The position numbers and the translations under genes are program-made. Shown piece after piece: positions 6,296 to 6,884 of a stretch of DNA of 6,884 nt. Numbering within the stretch: position 1 is the stretch's first letter; the number at the start of each line of letters is the position of its first letter. The stretch is from NCBI GenBank assembly GCA_027063585.1, contig JAMORM010000078.1:1-6884 (forward strand), written 5' to 3'. The DNA comes from Sulfurimonas sp. Lineage in GTDB: Bacteria > Campylobacterota > Campylobacteria > Campylobacterales > Sulfurimonadaceae. The notes beneath the pieces are model-generated. The model saw only the letters and a list, made by a program, of their open reading frames with translations, searched no databases and was not told the origin of the DNA.

Positions 6296-6309
6296 TACCT
6301 TGCGTATCT
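6293..6309 (-). promoter_or_regulatory. Leader hairpin upstream of rho
   Basis: On the minus strand AGATAC, a 5-nt loop GCAAG, and GTATCT form a 6-bp perfect stem, followed by TTTAAT so that four U end the stem and tail. It lies between the promoter and the C-rich tract. The stem is short and AT-rich, so it is a weak attenuator candidate at best. Confidence 0.33.
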
Positions 6310-6323
6310 ATCTTGTTAACGGA

Positions 6324-6353
6324 ATTTTACAATAACTCTGGAGCAGTTGTCAA
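6324..6353 (-). promoter_or_regulatory. Sigma-70-type promoter of rho
   Basis: On the minus strand a consensus TTGACA (6353-6348) is separated by 18 bp from TAAAAT (6329-6324). Initiation near 6317 would give a 5' leader of about 75 nt. The -35 begins 4 nt after the stop codon of the upstream chemoreceptor-like gene. Confidence 0.6.
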
Positions 6354-6357
6354 GTTT

Positions 6358-6884
6358 TTATGTTTTTAAGTTGGCAATAGTGTCTACAACAGCCGAAATC
6401 TCTACCTTTGCTTCACTTAAAGTTTTTTGTGTTCGCTCAGCCAATTTACGCACTTCATCGGCAACAACTGCAAAACCGCGTCCATGCTCACCCGCACGTG
6501 CTGCTTCTATTGCTGCATTTAAAGCCAGCAGATTTGTCTGCTGGGCTATGTCTGCTATGGTGTCAAGAACAGAAGAAATACCCTGACTTTGTGCCTGCAG
6601 GCTAGAGAGTTTTGTATCAAATTCAAAATTATCTTCTTCATGCGTAGATATATTTGATTTATAATCTGCATAATCTTTTTGAAGCTTGTTTTTTTCTTTG
6701 TGTATAGATTGTATTTTTTCTTGTAAATCTGTAATATTTTGCTTACATGTAAACTCTGAATCCTGGAGTTTTTCTTCTAAAATCTGTTTTTGTGAAATTA
6801 GAGTATTGTATTTATTTTGTAACGAATTATGTTGTTCTTTTGTCTCGTTTAATTGTGACTCATATTCATTTTTTAGTGAATTCA
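6358..6884 (-). CDS. Methyl-accepting chemotaxis-like protein, C-terminal part (runs off right edge)
   Basis: 174 codons are visible, open to the window edge, with stop TAA at 6360-6358. Numbering from the first complete codon, residues 1-74 are a Q/K/N/E-rich coiled coil without membrane segments. Residues 75-91 are an acidic, helix-breaking linker ([11 protein letters not shown], 79-89). From about 92 comes the receptor signalling hairpin: [20 protein letters not shown] (102-121), the tip [16 protein letters not shown] (122-137), then [17 protein letters not shown] (138-154). The tip is near-consensus for binding CheA and CheW, so the protein should join chemosensory arrays. Only about 37 residues follow the tip turn before the stop, far fewer than the long C-terminal methylation helix of typical receptors, and there is no CheR/CheB tether. 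The sensory part lies outside the window. It is co-oriented with rho and no terminator separates them. Confidence 0.87.
   Translation of the reverse strand, partial: NSLKNEYESQLNETKEQHNSLQNKYNTLISQKQILEEKLQDSEFTCKQNITDLQEKIQSIHKEKNKLQKDYADYKSNISTHEEDNFEFDTKLSSLQAQSQGISSVLDTIADIAQQTNLLALNAAIEAARAGEHGRGFAVVADEVRKLAERTQKTLSEAKVEISAVVDTIANLKT
6742..6755 (+). repeat. TACATGTA word, copy 5 (14-bp form)
   Basis: CTTACATGTAAACT on the plus strand, inside the chemoreceptor-like gene, which is read from the other strand (Glu-Phe-Thr-Cys-Lys there). The same 14 bp as copies 2 and 3 therefore encodes an unrelated peptide here. Confidence 0.5.

Noticed and set aside
6347..6605. Plus-strand frames of 65-79 aa at the right end
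   Set aside because: They are antisense to the conserved chemoreceptor tip, which explains the region fully.
1..6884. CRISPR arrays, tRNA/rRNA genes, IS elements, integrase or att-like repeats
   Set aside because: No regularly spaced repeats, cloverleaf, transposase motif or long inverted or direct repeat was seen; the TACATGTA copies are irregularly spaced and lie in coding DNA.

Overview
The window is 6.9 kb of AT-rich chromosomal DNA (GC roughly mid-30s percent by eye) from a Gram-negative-type bacterium. The tight gene packing, A-rich AAGGA ribosome sites, the Rho and chemoreceptor sequences and the general codon use suggest a Campylobacterota member (Sulfurimonas-like). That placement is an inference, not proven. 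I see no phage, IS element, CRISPR array, tRNA or rRNA.

Layout. (1) 1-1334, minus strand: a 389-aa conserved protein of unknown function with an (alpha/alpha)-barrel look, followed 17 nt later by the first 49 codons of pcm (protein-L-isoaspartate methyltransferase), which runs off the left edge. (2) 1443-1886, plus strand: a 147-aa protein resembling the Host_attach/baeRF family, with a possible 17-codon basic micro-ORF coupled to its stop. (3) 1965-4866, plus strand: a compact three-gene unit of a MurL-type epimerase, a MurD2-type ligase (overlapping murL by 23 nt) and a small thioredoxin-like protein (3-nt gap). (4) 4884-6242, minus strand: transcription terminator rho, convergent with the thioredoxin gene across a shared hairpin. 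(5) 6358-6884, minus strand: the C-terminal 174 codons of a chemoreceptor-like protein, open at the right edge, whose stop lies 4 nt before the -35 box of rho.

How the genes work together. The central pair encodes the alternative route to D-glutamate in peptidoglycan known from Xanthomonas oryzae. MurD2 adds L-Glu to UDP-MurNAc-L-Ala, and MurL then inverts the attached glutamate, so free D-Glu (MurI) is not needed for this step. The thioredoxin-like protein is probably co-transcribed, but nothing in the sequence links it functionally. Rho has a leader of about 75 nt with a hairpin and a C-rich, G-poor tract that looks like a Rho-binding site, which suggests autoregulation.

The least explained signal is a palindromic word, TACATGTA. 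It occurs five times, always extended in the same orientation, and three copies share a perfect 14-bp context although they lie in genes on both strands.
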